Below, in pieces: positions 41,058-56,472 of a stretch of 64,000 nucleotides of DNA (its first letter is position 1; each line of letters starts with the position of its first letter). Below the pieces are notes generated by a model. That model searched no databases, was not told the origin of the DNA, and saw only the letters and a list, made by a program, of their open reading frames with translations. The position numbers and the translations under genes were made by a program. Source of the stretch: Sycon ciliatum (taxonomy: Eukaryota > Porifera > Calcarea > Leucosolenida > Sycettidae); the NCBI RefSeq assembly GCF_964019385.1, contig NC_088644.1:15678631-15742630 (forward strand), written 5' to 3'.

Positions 41058-41536
41058 CGCACTTTCGTCCTCGTACTCATGCTCGATTCCATACTTCATG
41101 TACTCTTGATAGTATGATCTGAGTATGGCAGTGAAACCTGTCCTGGACGACAGCTCAACAACCGGGGACCGGACCGGACCATCGGCATCGGTTACAATAA
41201 CTGTGAACACTCGACAATTTTACAATCATACTGCTAGTGCTACGAGTATACCTACAACTAACTACTTGGACAAGGACTCTTCGATCTTGTATGAGGCATG
41301 CAGGGCTAGGGGTCTTGGAAGTGCAAGAATGCATATTATGCCGGCGATCGCGCGACGTCGACTACAGTCATCCGTAAAGATCACGCACTACCTACAACTA
41401 CAAGACTGCAAAGTCTGCAATACTGTTGAAGTAGCAGTATGACTGTCACAACGCACAACTGCTCAGTTCGGGCCGGAAGATCATACTTTTAGTTGACGTC
41501 TAGTACCATCTGCGTCTGGTTGTCGACATAGGGGAA

Positions 41537-41725
41537 ATGGCTAGCTCGGTAGGTGCTGACTTGTACAAACAACTCTCTCCCGACGATGTGGACGTGGAAC
41601 AAGAATTTTGGTACCACACGGTTCTGGCACTGGCTCGCTACGGGTTCATTAGCGACGGCTTGGCGCAGTATGTCAGCGATGTGTTGAGCAATAACCGAGA
41701 AGCCAGAAGACAGGCCGGTGAACAG
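41537..41725 (+). CDS. Small unknown gene, exon 1
   Basis: ATG at 41537 in context GGGAAATGG; donor GAACAG|gttagc. The frame encodes 63 residues with a balanced, protein-like composition, unlike the surrounding repeats. Confidence 0.6.
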
Positions 41726-42014
41726 GTTAGCTGAGCGTTTTCCAGATCATGCAGAGCGGCCAAAATCCATGCATCCACGTGGAGCGAGTTTGCTCTGCAC
41801 CACCACCCTTGTCTATCCAGCTGCGTGTGACTAACAACATGGAGATCGGACTGCTATTACTAGTATTAGGAGACTAACGGTTTTACCCCCGGGTTGCATA
41901 CCTGCTGTGTACGTGTCCCTCCTAGACTGAGAAATGTTGTTGGGGACTTTGATGGAACCATTCTACGGTAGTTTCCGCACGCGCGCGCGTGTGTGTGTGT
42001 GTGTGTGTGTGCGT

Positions 42015-42057
<43 letters not shown>

Positions 42058-42160
42058 ACGCATGTGTGTGTGTGTGTGTGGGGGGGGGGGGGGTGGGTGC
42101 ACATCCAATGCATTTGCAGATTTGCGTGCTTCTCTTGCGATGGGCGTATACATGGTACAT

Positions 42161-42251
<91 letters not shown>

Positions 42252-42467
42252 TGTGTACAGGGGTGTCACAGTCTAGCGGGGAGAGGTACGACGGAGGGGG
42301 GGGGGGGGTCCGGGGTCCCGCAGAGGGAAAAATCGGATTTTTCGGACAACAGAGTACGTTTTAGCGCTCTACATCGCTCTGGGCGGACCATCCTCTGGGC
42401 GGACCATCCTGGACAAAAATTGGTACGCCCATGGTCGTACTGGTTGTATCGTGTGTGACGCCCCTGA

Positions 42468-42528
<61 letters not shown>

Positions 42529-42537
42529 CGCCCCTGA

Positions 42538-42610
<73 letters not shown>

Positions 42611-43111
42611 CGCCCCTGATGTATATGTGTGACGCCCCTGGTGTATATGTGTGTGTGACGCCCCTGGTGTATATGTGTGTGGACATGTATGTGTGTTGCT
42701 GTCTACAGCATTGGGTATTGCGCTCCTCGGCATTCGTGTTGTTGAGTACTCTCGGATACTGCTCTAGTGCTGCTGCATTACGCATTGCCCGCTACTTTTC
42801 GTAGTTAGGCTGGTAGCTCAGCTTGCTGTCTACAGCATTGGGTATGTGTGTGTGTGTGTGTGTATGTACGTGTGTGTTTATGTATGTGTGTGTGTGCGCG
42901 CCCGTGCGTGCATGCGTGTGCGTGCCTGCATGTGTATGTTTGCGTGCGTGTATTCCGCTGTGCCCTGTAGTCCTCCCGGCCCGCAACTCCATCGGATGCA
43001 TCGCTGTTCGTGGCCATCATGGAGCACTACCGGCCATATGCCATTACACCGTTCCCCACTTCTTCTCCACCTGCCAGTGTGATGGGTCACGTTGAGAGGC
43101 GTTCAACCTGA
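41537..43111 (+). CDS. Probable small two-exon gene, 109 aa, unknown function
   Basis: Exon 1 is 41537-41725 and exon 2 is 42971-43111, joined in phase 0 by GT-AG borders. The product starts MASSVGADLYKQLSPDDVD, is rich in acidic and aromatic residues in the first half (EFWYHTVLALARYGFISDG), and ends in a proline/serine segment (TPFPTSSPPAS) and basic tail. No signal peptide, membrane segment or known motif was recognised. The intron is full of TG repeats and an hAT-like relic. The exon structure is inferred from composition and splice signals only. Confidence 0.55.
41986..42257. repeat. (TG)n microsatellite blocks with an embedded repeat fragment
   Basis: Two long TG runs (41990-42082, 42159-42257) surround 42097-42158, which closely resembles the start of the 350-bp repeat at 45695 (GCATTTGCAGATTTGCGTGC...GGCGTATACATGG). 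Confidence 0.9.
42258..42466. mobile_element. hAT-like MITE, CAGGGGTGTCAC ends
   Basis: CAGGGGTGTCACAG at the left and GTGTGTGACGCCCCTG at the right are inverted. The centre has a 16-bp doubled phrase CTCTGGGCGGACCATC. No coding capacity. Confidence 0.75.
42460..42690. repeat. Composite array of MITE end plus TG runs
   Basis: The phrase GACGCCCCTGATGTATATGT recurs at 42458, 42528, 42609, 42632 and 42657 (GTG/ATG variant), each followed by TG repeats of different length. It is a secondary amplification of the MITE end and its flank. Confidence 0.9.
42971..43111 (+). CDS. Small unknown gene, exon 2
   Basis: Acceptor CCCTGTAG; encodes SSRPATPSDASLFVAIMEHY and continues to TGA at 43109-43111. 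Another frame (43095 stop) is also open, so the choice rests on the phase of exon 1. Confidence 0.5.
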   Translation, partial: SSRPATPSDASLFVAIMEHYRPYAITPFPTSSPPASVMGHVERRST

Positions 43112-46044
<2,933 letters not shown>

Positions 46045-46516
46045 TAAAGTGTTACCCGAGACCAGCAGTGGCAGGAACACCTGTCAAGTGAAGACTTGGC
46101 GAAGCGCAGCGGCATGCCAGCCTCGCTGGAGGAGGCCATTCGTGCGAATCGCCTGCGATGGCTTGGTCACCTCGCAAGGATGGATGACACCAGGTTGCCA
46201 AAGCAGATCCTGTTTGCGGAGGGCACTAACACGCGGCCCCGCCATGGACCCAAGCGTCGTTGGAGAGATGTGGCAGCTTCAGACCTGCGTGCGACCGGTA
46301 TCCCGGAGGCGCAATGGTACCACCTTGCTCAGGACCGGAGGGACTGGCGCGAACGTAGCCGTCGGAAGCCACCAAGCCAGCCCCAACCAAGAGTGTTCGT
46401 CTGTGTCTGCGGCCGCGACTTTCGCCGTCCGAATGATTTATCCCGACACAAGAACTACTGCCTCGCCTAATAGCTATCATCGCCTTCGGCGATGGGCTTT
46501 CCAAAGGTCCAAAGGT
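46045..46516 (+). pseudogene. LINE reverse-transcriptase C-terminal fragment with zinc finger
   Basis: From 46052 the frame reads QQWQEHLSSEDLAKRSGMP, then NRLRWLGHLARMDDTRLPKQ, a form seen in the C-terminal part of many non-LTR retrotransposon proteins, followed by RWRDVAASDL and a final C2H2-type finger CVCGRDFRRPNDLSRHKNYC. It stops at 46468-46470. The 3' end has a small hairpin CATCGCCTTCGGCGATG. Everything upstream of this C-terminus is missing. It sits between the two 350-bp repeats. Confidence 0.8.
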
Positions 46517-46866
46517 GTGTAAATCTGTGGGTGTACACCCAGTGCATTTCCAGATTTGCGTGCTTCTCTTGCGACTGGCGTATACATGGTCAGGGTTCGT
46601 ACAGAGTCTTGAAAGTCTGGAAAAAGTCTTGAATTTGTATATCTTAATTCCAGGCCTTGAAAAAGTCTTGATTTTGACCTGAATGACACTTTGTCTGGGA
46701 TTTTGAAAACATGCATGCAACAGTAATGTACTGGTCTGGTACTGGTAGATCTACGTCGTAGATCTGCTCCGACTCGTCCGAGCCGCGGCATGCAATGGCT
46801 TGAACCCACGCGGCGCGCGTGTCACTGTGGTCCACACAGTACACATGGTACAGGCAGTCACACTAC
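46517..46866 (+). repeat. 350-bp direct repeat, copy 2
   Basis: Second copy of 45695-46044; one clear difference is CCTGAATGA versus CCCGAATGA. The near identity indicates a recent event. Confidence 0.97.
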
Positions 46867-47135
46867 AACTTTTGTAGAGTCGGAGTACTCGAGTGTAGAT
46901 CTACTCTGCAACACGATTACTAGGATTAGATCGGTCATGGACGGGTGCGCACAGAACATGATCACTGCACTGCATGCCTGCGTTTGCCCGCGCGCGCGCG
47001 CGGCCACTGCACACGGATCGTAGGCTTCGCGCTTGTACTTTTGTACAATCTACTGTCGTTTTGTTTGATGTTTTGACACAAGAAAAACACAACCTGCCAT
47101 AACGTTGGCGAAGTAGCTTGCCAGTTTGATTTTTC

Positions 47136-49336
47136 TTGTCCTTGTCAAGTAAGTTGAAGATTCCTGTGCGAAAGAATACGTATCACTATGGGACGCTGTG
47201 GTTTTTTTTGGACAAATGGTTGTCCCACCCCGATTACTCTCTCTGGGTAGAGAGGAACCACAAGGACAAGCACTCCGCCCGCTGCAAGCTTTGCAACACG
47301 ACGTTTGTCATCATGACAATGGGAGAGAAAGCGCTTGTCAGCCATGCCAAGGGAGCGAAGCATAAAGAAGCGGTGAGGAGTGCGTCTGCTAGTCCCTCAG
47401 TGGCTAGTGTGTTCTCGGCTAGGTCCCAATCCGCAGCACCACATAGTCATTCTTCTTCGGCGGCAGCGGATAGTTTGTCCTCGTTTGTGTCGAGCACTCG
47501 GGAGTTGGAGGCAGAAGTTCTGTGGGCGCTGAATGTGTCTGACAGACACCTATCGTTCCGTAGCTACGAGGGCCTTGGCGGTCAGTCTGGCCTCTTCGCA
47601 AAGATGTTTCCAGATAGTAAGATCGCGCCCAAGTTCTCCTGTGCGGAAACAAAGTGTCGTTATTTGACCACGTTCGGTATTGGGCCCTACTTTCAGGACT
47701 TGCTGTTGTCAAGAGTAAAGTCCGCTGATCATTTTGTGCTGATGTTCGACGAAAGTCACAATGATCACCTGCAAAGGAATCAAATGGACATTCACGTTAG
47801 ACTATGGGACTGCAGCCTTGTGACATCTCGTTACTACAGCTCAGAGTGTCTCGGTCACGCTACAGCAAAAGATCTGCAAGCTAAACTGTCCGCAAGCTGT
47901 GAGAAACTTGGTCGGCGGGGAGTTCTCCAGCTATCAATGGATGGCCCCAATGTCAATTGGAAAGTGCAGTGTGACTTGAGTAAGGAGCTGGAGTTGCACA
48001 CCGGTCACACTCTCTTGCAAGTTGGTTCTTGTGGCCTGCACGTGGTGCACAGCGCTTTCCGTGCTGGGAACACTGCAGCCAACTGGGGCATGGAGGGAGT
48101 GCTATCCAGCCTTCATTGGCTGTTCAATGATGCGCCAGCTTGACGGGAGGACTTTGTCCAGGTCACCGAGTGTGAGGAGTTTCCCTTGCGATTTTGCGCT
48201 CACCGGTGGCTTGAGAATGCCTCTGTTGTCCAGCGAGCCATGTCCATGTGGCCCTTTGTCCAGCGCTATGTTGAAGCTGTGCAGAAGAAAGTGGCCAAGC
48301 TGAAGAATGCATCATTTGAAACAATAACGAAGAACTGCAACGACTCGCTATTTGAGGTGCACTGCAGCATATTCCTCTCCGTGGCCCGTGATATTGAGCC
48401 GCTCCTCCAGAAGTACCAGACCGACGCCCCCATGATGCCATTCATCGCAAATGATTTGCTGCGTATGCTCAAGTCACTGGCGGCCCGAATTCTCAAGTCT
48501 AGTGAAATGGCGAGGGGGTGGGCATGGGAAACAGTTACCCTATATCCCATTTTTCCACTTTCCAATATTGTCTTGCCACGCCAAATGCAACGTATGGGGC
48601 GAATCCCTGACTTCAACCCCAGACAAATGTGCCTTTATGAACCATCTATGCATGAAAACACGAAAGTCGGAAATGAGTAGGGGGGCGGCAATTTTTCACA
48701 GGGGGCGCGCAAACAGAGTAGGGGGGGGGGGGGGCGCGCTGCGCCCCCCTACCCCCCTTTGGCTAGAACCCTGCTATCATCGCGAAGGTTCTTGAGAAAT
48801 CACCCATCAAGTACGACCTCGTGCGCTCTCTATCCTGCTTTGACCCGAAGGAAATTTTGGAAAAGCCAGAAGTGTGCTGCAGGCGTGTGGAACGAGTACT
48901 GCATGCCTTCCAGGAGGCCAGTGTGCTTTTGGAAGACGAATGTGAGCGGGCGCACACCCAGTATCGGAAGTTTGTTGTGGAGGCTGCAGCTCACCCATCG
49001 TTCCAAGGCTTCGAAAGTGGTGACACGCGTATTGATGCTCTCCTATGCGACTTCATGGCCCAACGGAAGGACTTCGAACAGCTATGGCACCTGACCAAGA
49101 TGGTCCTTCTCCTCTTCCACGGCCAAGCATCTGTTGAGCGCGGCTTCAGCATTAACAAGGAGGCATCTACGGACAACATGAAAGAGCATACATTGGTGGC
49201 ACAACGCGCAATCAAAGATCACATCTTGTTTGTTGGCGGTGTCCGCAATGTTGCCCTGTCCAAGGAGCTGCTAAAAGCCGCCGATATCCAGAAGACCAAG
49301 ACGATGGCAGTGAACCCGTGTGATTTTTTAAATTAA
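47136..49336 (+). pseudogene. hAT-type transposase gene with BED zinc finger, disrupted
   Basis: The first frame (47136-48140, no ATG at its beginning, so the true start or exon is elsewhere) has a BED-like finger (RCKLCNTTF...SHAKGAKHKE) and the hAT core HFVLMFDESHNDHLQRNQMD. A TGA at 48141-48143 interrupts it; the same frame continues (REDFVQVTECEEF, then FCAHRWLENASVV) to about 48510. An insertion of about 260 bp with G and C runs follows. The C-terminal part (about 48776-49336) resumes in another frame and ends with the hAT dimerisation motif FHGQASVERGFSINKE. The protein resembles BED-finger hAT elements seen in many animals. Terminal inverted repeats were not found. Confidence 0.85.
48512..48775. 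mobile_element. Insertion inside the hAT gene, G/C-run rich
   Basis: The coding homology breaks at about 48512 and resumes at about 48775. The insert ends GCGCCCCCCTACCCCCCTTT and GGCTAGAACCCTG, resembling an hAT-type MITE end. The other end could not be matched, so borders are approximate. Confidence 0.5.
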
Positions 49337-49391
49337 AAAGCATACGAATTTCTTGACTGACCGTAATCGATGATCGATCAGTGAATACAAG

Positions 49392-49446
49392 CTCCTCAGT
49401 AACACTACTTTGATGTGAACACCCCCCCCCCCCCTCCCCTCCCCTC
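49392..49446. repeat. Poly(C) and CCCCT-rich run
   Basis: A C run of about 14 followed by CTCCCCT units between the hAT gene and HMGCR exon 14. Confidence 0.8.
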
Positions 49447-49497
49447 TCTCATGCACGCAACAATAACGTTAGCACAACAAACAAAACGCGCACATAC

Positions 49498-49652
49498 CTG
49501 TTGTGTCGCATGTGACTTTTCACGAGGTCTCCGGAAGCCAAAGCGGCCATGAGTGACAACTCCCCTGCTACTACTGTCCCACAGATGATGCGAGCAAGCC
49601 GTGCTGAGTTATCTCCAGGATTCTCCTGGTTGGACCCATTTACCCCAAGCAT
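49498..49652 (-). CDS. HMGCR: HMGCR exon 14: catalytic His
   Basis: Acceptor CGGTAG, donor ACAG|gtatgt. It encodes [20 protein letters not shown] and LVKSHMRHN; the His of SHM is catalytic. The split AG codon requires one more exon; reading through would add about 15 residues to a stop at 49449. Confidence 0.95.
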
Positions 49653-52600
49653 CTACCGAACAACAACAACAACAACAACAACAAGGAATAAAGATTTCAA
49701 ACAGCAACAACAGAGGAACTCATATGTCTATATCACGCCACGTGTTCAATTGAATTCTGTCAATCATTTGTTTACAGTGGGTGAAGGTTGCCTCGCACTA
49801 CTGGTATACATACTAGATCAATAGTCCTATGCTGGTGTGGCTACTCACCTTTAGACATGCTTGCTGTGCTGAAAGGTTAGTACCACCACCAACTGTGCCG
49901 GTTTCCAAGCAAGGCATGGTGCAAGTCACATGCAGGCTGCATTCAGAATCCTCGTCCAGTGCCGGGCACACTTCCATCTGAGTCATACACGCAGACGATG
50001 TACCTACATATAAGAGAAAACATCATACCAGGAAAGGACAGCAGTCAAACCAGAATTATAAACAGTAACAGTCTGTACACAATGTATTGACTATTCGACA
50101 TACTGCACAAGCAGAATATTTACTATTATTTAGCCGGTTTAAAATTTCGTCCAACGCTAAAAAAGGAAGTCTGCCCAGTGAAATATTTCGTCCATGAATG
50201 TGAACACCTATTGAAGTCCTGAATTCAATGTAGTCCGACAGCTCTTCGGCCAAAAAGGATGGAATTAATTTCCCGACAAATATATTTTGTGCTTATACAG
50301 TAGGATAGGAAGAGTGAGCACAATCCTGTGCAATCGTCATGCAAATGTCACTTTTAAAATGTCGCTAATTGCGCCAGCGTTACCCGATTTCAAAGTGGCC
50401 ACATGATATTATCAGCACCGAGTACTACAAAAGTACAGGCCGAGGTCTCTTACACTTCGCCTGTTGAGAAGGGCCCCGAGAAAAGTACGACTGCAATGTA
50501 TTATCAAGAGTAGATAAACAAGAGTGTGCAACTGCCTGCACAACCTCTATGCTGTGCTGCGACGGCAGAACTTCACATCACGTGACATGGTTCAAAAGGT
50601 TATGCTGGCAAACAGTGCAAAGTGACCACAAGAGAGTTGTACCCAAAGCTGGGCTGCGTACAACCCAGTATCTATCATGCACTAGAGTGCACGGGTTCAT
50701 CACGTGATGTGAAGTTCTGCCGTCGCAGACCCCATAGCTGGAGTTGCACACTCTTGTTTATCTACTCTTGGTATTATGGTAAACAATGCAAAGTACTTCA
50801 TTGAAGTACATTGCAACAGTATTGCCATCAGCCTCATCAACAGTGCTGTTGGCCTCATTGATGGCAATCAGGAGAAGTGTTCAAGATCCAAGCTTCCAGT
50901 ACAGTCAAGTATCATAAAGAGTGGTCTAATTGCAATGCCGGCGAGAGAGAGAGAATGAGAAGGTGACGCACTATCACATACTGGGCCAGCATGTGAAGAC
51001 TACCGTAAAAGTCCGTAAATAAGTACCTGCCCGAAAGAAATACCCCCTTCATTCTTTCGGCTCTGTCTGTTGAAGTCAAGTCAAGCCCGATAAACATACT
51101 GCCCGAAATTAGTACCGGTACGGTGCGCACATGCAGCACGTAGCATCAAGAGTATATAACCCAGGGGGTTATATACTCTTGGTAGCATGTACATCGACAT
51201 GAAAATGACTTCTCCGCTACACACAAGTCAGGTCCGAAAGTTAGTTCGCGCCCGAAAGTCAGTACCCGCCCGAAAGTTAGTACGGGTGTGGTCACTAAAG
51301 TCGAAAGTAAATACGTACTTATTTACGGACTTTTACGGTAGTCATACCACCACTCCACTTGCTGTACGACACCAACAAGTTCAATGCAAGTAAACATTTT
51401 GCATTCTCAAATGAGAAACCAGGTGCCGAAGTAGGGCTTGAAAGTGATGACGTCAAACACGACAGTGTAGTGAATATTTCTCATTTTCAAATATCAGCTA
51501 GGGCTGTAGCGCAAAGCTATTTCCAGCAGAGAGACAAGACTGGGGCGAGCTGCGAAGTGACTGCAAATACACATTCGTTTGGAGAATCTGTACAATTGAC
51601 AACGGGTCCTGACGCAACACAAATATAGTGGCAGTGGATTGGTCTTGCCATGTAGCAGGGTTCAAAGACCCAGCCATTACAAGAGCATTGCAGTTCTTAC
51701 CGGATTGCGCAACGTCTTGGCCAGTGGCGAGGAACACTGCTGTGACAATGTTAGCTGCGTGTGCATTGAATCCGCCCAGTGATCCGGCCATGGCCGAGCC
51801 CACCAGGTTCTTGTCGTAGTTTAGCTGGGCAAGCTGCTGTGGAGTGGTCTTTAACACCTGTGCATAGTGTCAGCATACGGATGGACAAACAGGACGTGAA
51901 ATATAGGCAGTGTGCGAAATGCTGGAGAGACAAAAGACTTACTCGTGTGGCAAGTGAAAGGAATGCAGATCGTTACCATACTCAACAAAATTACGGTTCG
52001 TGTGCGACTCAGCTAGACCGAGTTTTCTGCATCAAGGCCGTCACAGCCGGGGCGGCTGGGGCGGCTGAGGCCGCCCCACTTTTTCGGCCGTTTTATTTTA
52101 GCACATTACAACAAAGCACAATGATCGCAGCTTAGCGCACACGTGACAAATCCTTGTCCCCGATCGTGGTTTGTTGCAGAAAAAAGTCTTTCATTGCAGT
52201 TACACTGAAATGGCACCAAATGCCTCAATTTTTGATTTTTTCCCGGGGGAGGGTAATGTTTGTCCCCGATCGTATCGTCTTCTTCGTTTGTTGCAGTACC
52301 AAAAAGACTTTCATTGTAGTTACCGTACACTGAAATGGCACCAAATACCCGGAAATGCTTGCAATTGGCTTCAATTTTTGAAATTTTTTCACGGGGGAGG
52401 ACACCCGCAAACCCCTTCCATGGCCGCCCCACCTCCAAAGTCCGCGCGACGGGCCTGTGCATACGTAGGAACGCCATCACCCTAGAGGATCAAGGCGCAC
52501 CGCACCCATCGCTTTAGAAGCTGCATCTGCACCTTGATCCTTGCTATGCACAAAATGCACCACAATGAATGTTACCAGTGTTTACAGTGATCTAGCCAAA

Positions 52601-54768
52601 GCCGGCTCAGCCGGCAGAATGCAGGCTGGGAGGGCGACCTGCCGGCTGAGACAGCTCCAAGGGTAATTTTGGCCGGCTGCAGTCACCCCCATGTAGACTG
52701 TAGTGCCCCATATCCTAGGCGTAGGTAATGTACAGTACAGTATGTAGCACTGGCTACTCAGGCTCAGTGCTAGCTCTTCACTCAAGCTCAAATGCACTTG
52801 AGTATGCACTTGAGTACGTCAGTAAAATGTAACAGGTTGGGTCATGGTTCGCTGCTTCTGGTGGTGTACACGGCTGTGGCTAGGCTGGGTCTTGTCAGAT
52901 GACCAATGTACACTGCATGCAGACATGACCTTGGTGAACACATGATCCATGCTCATGTAGCTGTTTGCTTCCTTTTTCATATTTTGTCAATTTACCTATA
53001 ATCACATTGTCACAACTGCCTGATGAATGCCCATAATTGGACGAAGCGAAAGGAGATGCAAGCTGCAATGAAAGATTTGTAGTGGTGTGTGTGTGTGTCT
53101 GTGTGGATACGTGATTGATGGGGTGGGGTCTGGGGGCGCAGCCCCCAGAACGATGCATTTTAACTAGAACGTTGGCTGGCTGGCATAAAATCCTGGCTAG
53201 ACCTCTGGTTTAAGAAATTTGGCCAGCAATGTGTTTGCGTGCTATCACAGCAGAGTGCACGTGCATGTACCGTCATATTCACATGCGGTTTTCATTAGGC
53301 TCTTGTCACCAAGACTGGTGGCAGTTCTCCTCAATTTCAGCTCGTAGCTACAGTTCGAAAGATGAGGCCTTACTCGAATCTGCTGAAACAATTGGATGTC
53401 TGAATTTAGCTGCATTGAGTACTACTATTTGTAGATTATTGGTACACAGAACAACAACAAGGGCAAGCAAGGCTAGGTTGTCACTACTCTGAGTTTCATG
53501 CTGTTACGCAATCATCAGGCAATACTCACTCAGAGTAGCGCAGTGTTGAGCACTGTCAGCACACTGGGTGCATCCTCCGGGTAGATTATTGGTGAAAACT
53601 ACAAGTGACACCACTACTGGCTTACCTGTCTGACAACGCTTGCGGGCAGGACTGCTTCACAGACGACCGACTTGCCTCTGCCGAGGATCCAGTTGATAGC
53701 CGCTGGTTTCTTGTCCGTGCAGAGGTTACCACTGATGCTGACAACACGTGCGCTGGGGAATTCACATAGTAGGCGACGGATACTCTTCTCGACTCCCTGC
53801 ACAGCACAACATGCACACATGTTAGCCCAGAGAGTTTCAACAGTTACTATAGCCTAGAGTGACCCAGGCCGCCAGACTGCCTGTATAACTAATACAGTAA
53901 GAAAGAAAACACGTGCTTCCAAATGACCTTGTAGTAGTTGGGAACTTGGGACGCTTCGTGCAGTCGCACTACATTGTGTCAAGAGTAAATGAGCCAGAGT
54001 GTACAACTTACGGTGATTTCAGGAAAACAGAATACGCTGTTCAAGTCTTTTGGGACGAGTTACGGAAGGCACGATCCACGGCTGCACAGTCGCACTGTAC
54101 CAAACCTGCCAGTTTCCCCATCACGTCAAACATGACGCAAACAACTAACTACACTTTCCAGAACTCATAACAGGTAACCATGCACACTCTGGTATACATA
54201 CAAAAAAATGTACTACTAGTATTCTATTTTCCAAGCAAGGTGTGAGGGCTTGCATTACAATCTCAATCTGCTGCATGGATTAGCGTACAGGTTGCGTACT
54301 CTGTCTCCAATCTCCAGCTAGCTAGCTGTGTCCACCTTGTTAGTTCTCGCCGGTGGATCTCAGAGTTACTGGCCGACACCAATCACAATGAAGTGCGGTG
54401 AGCAGGTTGGGTATACGTTAGATTAGGAGTCTATACGTATGCGTACCCTGAGCTACAATACAAGCAACCAAGCAGACGTTGGAGTGCTTGCCAAAATGGG
54501 CTAACATGGGTTCACTGTCACGCCTGCTGCTTTACACATGGCATCAATTGCTGGAAATAAATACCAGAAATAAGCAGCCACCTGGCGTACCTTTGTAACC
54601 ATATTCATTCCCATGGCATCGCCTGTGGTGGTTGAGAAGCGAACATGCAGACATCTGCCGGCCATGGCGCAGTATATTGACTGTAGCCGTGCAAATCTGA
54701 GCAAGGAAGATCACAAGGGAATAACACACGCACGCACACACACACACACACACACACATGCGGACGCA

Positions 54769-54833
<65 letters not shown>

Positions 54834-55017
54834 TCACATACACACACATGCAATCAGTGTTGAATCAACAGAATACCTTTGGCCAGAACTCACAGAAAGC
54901 CGAAGACAAGATACGCTGGAGAAGAAATTGGTCTCGAGGGAAACGATGAGAGGAGAGACAGAGAGACGATTAACAACTTCATGAAACATGACTGAAAGAA
55001 AAGAGAGAGAGAGAGAG

Positions 55018-55111
<94 letters not shown>

Positions 55112-55112
55112 T

Positions 55113-55177
<65 letters not shown>

Positions 55178-56417
55178 CGAGAGACACACACAAGGATACA
55201 TGTACATACCTGCTTGTCGAATCAAAATCGCTCTTCAACTCTGCAAAGTTCTCTGCAGTTTCACACCACTTCTTGGCATCACTACAGCAGCAAAGCAGAG
55301 TCAAGAAGACATACAAGACACCAACACAGACTTGCAGCCACACCATTCTGCCTGAGACAACTCAGTACTGTTGTTGGATTAATTAACATGGACTTTCAGA
55401 GCTGCATGCCTTCGACCAAAAATCACCAGCACTGCACATTAACAGCCCAGGATGTCAATGCCAGCAAGCCTCACTCACCAGCTGATGAAAGGCTTCCAGA
55501 TGTGGCGGATAAAATAAATTAATAACATGATGCTAGCACTACTATTGCCGGGACAAATTGTTTGCACATGGAAAGTACAGAATATGAATGGTCATCACGT
55601 ACCTGGCTTCGGAAATGCAAGGAAACTTTAGCACTGGGGCACGACTCATCCCATCGGAATGTAGAACGCTTGTCAGCCCGCCAGATTTCTGCATGACAGA
55701 AGGGAAAGTGACAATATGAGCACACGGCTGCTATCTGTTGGACCCCAGCAAGGATGCAGGTTGAGATATGCCAAGGAACATGCAGCCATTGTCATTACAG
55801 GCTTGGCTTGCACAGATACTGATAGGGACTTGAAAAATGCCATGTTATGCATGTGGGTGTATGTGGGTGCGCAAACACGCTTGCACCTTGCACACGGTGA
55901 AACCCGCACAACAAACCATACCATGAGGGCACTGCAGCCACGATTCGTGCTGGCCACGAGGCAGCCTTCAGTGGTCGCCATGGGTACATGGTATTGTCGG
56001 CCGTCAATGAGAAGAGGACCAGCAACACCGACGGGGACTGGCATGTAACCAATGACATTCTCACAACAAACACCATACACCTGGAAGAAAGCACAAGAAG
56101 AAAAAATACACATGGAAACCGAAGTAGCAAAGCCAACATGAGTATGGGAACAATGAGAGTGAGTGAACAGCATCACCCCCCCCCCCCCCCCACCACACAC
56201 ACACACATGCCAGCTTTCTTTTCGGCCTTTCCCTCGTTGCAGACTAATGAAGCAGTTCACATCCAAAGCCTAAGTGACACACCTACGGTACACGCCAGCA
56301 GTTTACCTGAGAGTAGTCGTATGCAGAGTGGGGCAGTTCGCTGAGCGCACTTGTGTGACACTCAGCCGTTCCCAGGCTACTGGTAAGCAATGCACGCCTG
56401 CGTGCACACACATAGAC

Positions 56418-56472
<55 letters not shown>

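Larger units (their letters stand above)
39626..41536. other. Intergenic region between divergent genes
   Basis: It should hold the promoters of the receptor gene (minus) and of the small gene (plus), but no clear TATA or initiator was identified. It contains the hairpin at 40704-40778 and palindromes at 40878-40953 and 41016-41057. Confidence 0.5.

Noticed and set aside
41934..42458. Cysteine/valine-rich long ORFs
   Set aside because: They are translations of TG microsatellites on either strand.
54834..55386. ORFs of histidine/threonine or serine/leucine repeats around 55 kb
   Set aside because: Microsatellite translations; the only coding part is HMGCR exon 9 at 55210-55281.
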